Source of the DNA: Desulfovibrio sp.
GTDB taxonomy: Bacteria; Desulfobacterota; Desulfovibrionia; Desulfovibrionales; Desulfovibrionaceae
Assembly (NCBI GenBank): GCA_009773975.1
Contig: VSMX01000142.1
Location: 1-5,517 of the forward strand
Length of the DNA stretch: 5,517 nucleotides
Direction: 5' to 3'
Below, in pieces: positions 4,011-5,517 of this stretch. The translations under genes and the position numbers were made by a program. Position 1 is the first letter of the stretch. Each line of letters opens with the position of its first letter. The notes beneath the pieces were generated by a model. The model saw only the letters and a program-made list of their open reading frames with translations. It had not been told where the DNA came from and did not search any database.

Positions 4011-5357
4011 TCAATTACTTTCCGGCTTCTTTATTTCCTGTATTTTGGGCAGGCTTTTCACCATTTGCAAACCCATTCTCAACTGGTTATCGCGAGAAAG
4101 CTGTTCCTTGCCTTCATCCTTCTTGTTCTTTGGCTTTTCCGTTTTGGCGGAACGACCATTTTCAAGATGACGGTTCAAATCCTGCTCGCGCAAAAGCATG
4201 CGGGGATTGTCCTTGTCGTCCTGGCGGGGCGGTTCGAAGACCACCTCCAGATCCGGCACAATGCCTTCAGCCTGGATTGAACTGCCGTTGGGGGTATAAT
4301 AAAGGGCAACTGTCAGCTTGAGGCCCGAACCATCGGCAAGCGGAATTATGTTTTGCACGGAACCCTTGCCAAAAGAACGTTCGCCCACAATAAGAGCCCG
4401 CTTCTGGTCGCGCAGGGCGCCGGCAACAATTTCGGATGCTGAAGCGGAACCGGCATTGATCAGCACCACCATCGGCACATCCACATCGTCTTCCTGCTTG
4501 CGCGCATTATATGTCCTCTGGGCATTTTCCTCCCTGCCCTTGATGGAAACAATGGCGCCACCCTTGAGGAAGGTATCCGACACGCTTACGGCCTGGTCCA
4601 GCAATCCTCCAGGATTGTTGCGCAAGTCCAGAACAATGCCCTTAAGGCCTTCGCCGCTTTCCCTGCTTTCCTTGAATGCCTGCCGAAGGGCGTCTTTCAG
4701 CTCATCCGTGGTGCGTTCTGAAAATCTTGTCAACCTTACCCAGTAATAGCCATCTTCCAGTGGTTTGGACTTTACGCTGACAAGGGGAATGGAATCACGC
4801 ACGATTCGTACATTCTGGGGGCTCTTGGCATCGGAATGCAGAATGCCGAGTTCAACTTCCGTGCCCTTGGCGCCCCGAATGCGCGAAACAACTTCCTGCA
4901 ATGAAAGTTCCTGGGCCGGCTGGCCGTCTATGGAAAGAATGACGTCGCCAGGCTGCACGCCAGCGCGGAAAGCGGGGGTGTCCTCAATCGGCGTCACTAC
5001 AACCACCTGGCCATTTTCAAGGGAAATTTCTATGCCAACCCCAAAAAATTCTCCGGAGGTGGTTTCCTGCATTTCCTTGTATTCATCGGCTGTCATGAAT
5101 GTGGAATGAGGATCGAGGCCCTGAAGCAGACCCTTGACCGCGGCATTGATAAGCTCAATCTGGGTTACATCCTTCACATAATTGCGTTCGACCAAGTCAA
5201 GCACCTGGCTGAACCTGCGGGCTGCTTCAAACTTGTTGAGATTTTCCCTGGGGGCCTCTTTTTTGACAGCAGCAGTTGGCGCGGAAGCAGCCTGTGCGCC
5301 GCAGCCGCACAATACAAGCAAAAACAGAAAAAGGCAGGAGTGAATAAATATACGCAT
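4011..5357 (-). CDS. ctpA: C-terminal processing peptidase, family S41 (Ctp/Prc type) with PDZ domain
   Basis: Serine protease that cleaves proteins near their C termini in the cell envelope. Numbered from ATG 5357 (448 residues), residues 1 to about 24 form a signal peptide. LCGC (16-19) suggests lipidation at C19, although Cys at the second lipobox position is unusual; AQA (21-23) offers ordinary signal-peptidase cleavage. A PDZ domain spans about 103-172 (GVGIEI ... PGDVILSIDG). The peptidase core has LDLRNNPGG (243-251), NAGSASASEI (301-310) with predicted nucleophile S306 and E309, and GERSFGKGSV (325-334) with K331, the general base 25 residues after the Ser as in this family. The tail after about 375 is highly charged and lysine-rich. 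The ATG at 5357 is chosen for its GGAG ribosome site 9 bases upstream and proper signal peptide; an in-frame TTG at 5390 would add 11 residues before it. Substrate unknown; the symbol marks the family, not proven orthology. Confidence 0.92.
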   Translation of the reverse strand: MRIFIHSCLFLFLLVLCGCGAQAASAPTAAVKKEAPRENLNKFEAARRFSQVLDLVERNYVKDVTQIELINAAVKGLLQGLDPHSTFMTADEYKEMQETTSGEFFGVGIEISLENGQVVVVTPIEDTPAFRAGVQPGDVILSIDGQPAQELSLQEVVSRIRGAKGTEVELGILHSDAKSPQNVRIVRDSIPLVSVKSKPLEDGYYWVRLTRFSERTTDELKDALRQAFKESRESGEGLKGIVLDLRNNPGGLLDQAVSVSDTFLKGGAIVSIKGREENAQRTYNARKQEDDVDVPMVVLINAGSASASEIVAGALRDQKRALIVGERSFGKGSVQNIIPLADGSGLKLTVALYYTPNGSSIQAEGIVPDLEVVFEPPRQDDKDNPRMLLREQDLNRHLENGRSAKTEKPKNKKDEGKEQLSRDNQLRMGLQMVKSLPKIQEIKKPESN

Positions 5358-5473
5358 CTTGCGCAACTCCGATACTTTGGGGCAAAACAAAAAGCTGTCA
5401 GCCCGGGATTTAATTTAATTGGGATAAATCTTTATGCTATAAATGAACGGACTTCAAGATGGGATCAGTGCAG

Positions 5474-5501
5474 AAAATAATTTTCTTATGGAATGTGTCA
5501 A
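5474..5501 (-). promoter_or_regulatory. Candidate sigma-70 promoter of the S41 peptidase gene
   Basis: On the minus strand a perfect TTGACA (5501-5496) is followed after 16 bases by TATTTT (5479-5474, 4 of 6). Transcription would begin near 5467, leaving a 5' leader of about 110 bases before the ATG at 5357. The surroundings are AT-rich, as expected for a promoter. No operator is evident. The rest of 5391-5517 holds no gene I can support. Confidence 0.5.
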
Positions 5502-5517
5502 TACAAAAATATAAAAA

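Noticed and set aside
4318..5109. Two plus-strand frames opposite the S41 peptidase gene
   Set aside because: Their Ser/Arg/Pro-rich translations are typical antisense shadows of a real gene.

Overview
The window is a bacterial chromosome segment of medium G+C content. It carries five confidently identified protein genes and several well-structured non-coding stretches. The gene set and protein sequences fit a sulfate-reducing deltaproteobacterium of the Desulfovibrio type. That placement is inferred from overall protein style and is not proven by any marker in the window.

Left end (1-522): no convincing conventional gene. Positions 90-110 read as the last 21 bases of a tRNA (end of the T loop, T-stem 3' strand, acceptor 3' strand, discriminator A, CCA), but the rest of the tRNA is missing. 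An intact rho-independent terminator follows at 126-165. This is the pattern left at the far end of a mobile element integrated into a tRNA gene, so bases 1 to about 89 may be the edge of an island lying to the left. Bases 166-522 are AT-richer and hold a perfect CTGGCA/TGCCAG dyad, a doubtful divergent small ORF, and a larger dyad overlapping the predicted modA promoter.

Centre left (523-2902, + strand): a high-affinity molybdate (or tungstate) ABC importer. modA encodes the periplasmic binding protein, modB the permease and modC the ATPase. modA and modB are separated by 3 bases and are clearly co-transcribed. modC follows after an unusual gap of about 150 bases that holds a hairpin, an orphan Shine-Dalgarno sequence and a possible promoter of its own. 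ModC ends straight after the ATPase domain and lacks the C-terminal molybdate-binding (Mop/TOBE) domain of E. coli ModC.

Centre right (2939-3745, - strand): proC, pyrroline-5-carboxylate reductase, the last step of proline synthesis, convergent with modC.

Right (4011-5357, - strand): a C-terminal processing peptidase of family S41 with a PDZ domain and an intact Ser-Lys catalytic pair, probably exported or a lipoprotein. A candidate sigma-70 promoter with a perfect TTGACA lies at the right edge. The 265 bases between it and proC hold three strong hairpins. The one nearest proC is a good terminator for leftward transcription, which raises the question of where proC transcription starts.

No CRISPR array, insertion sequence or clearly new protein system is visible. 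The least ordinary material is the tRNA-fragment junction, the repeated CTGGCA dyads upstream of modA, the Mop-less ModC with its odd leader, and the hairpin cluster before proC.
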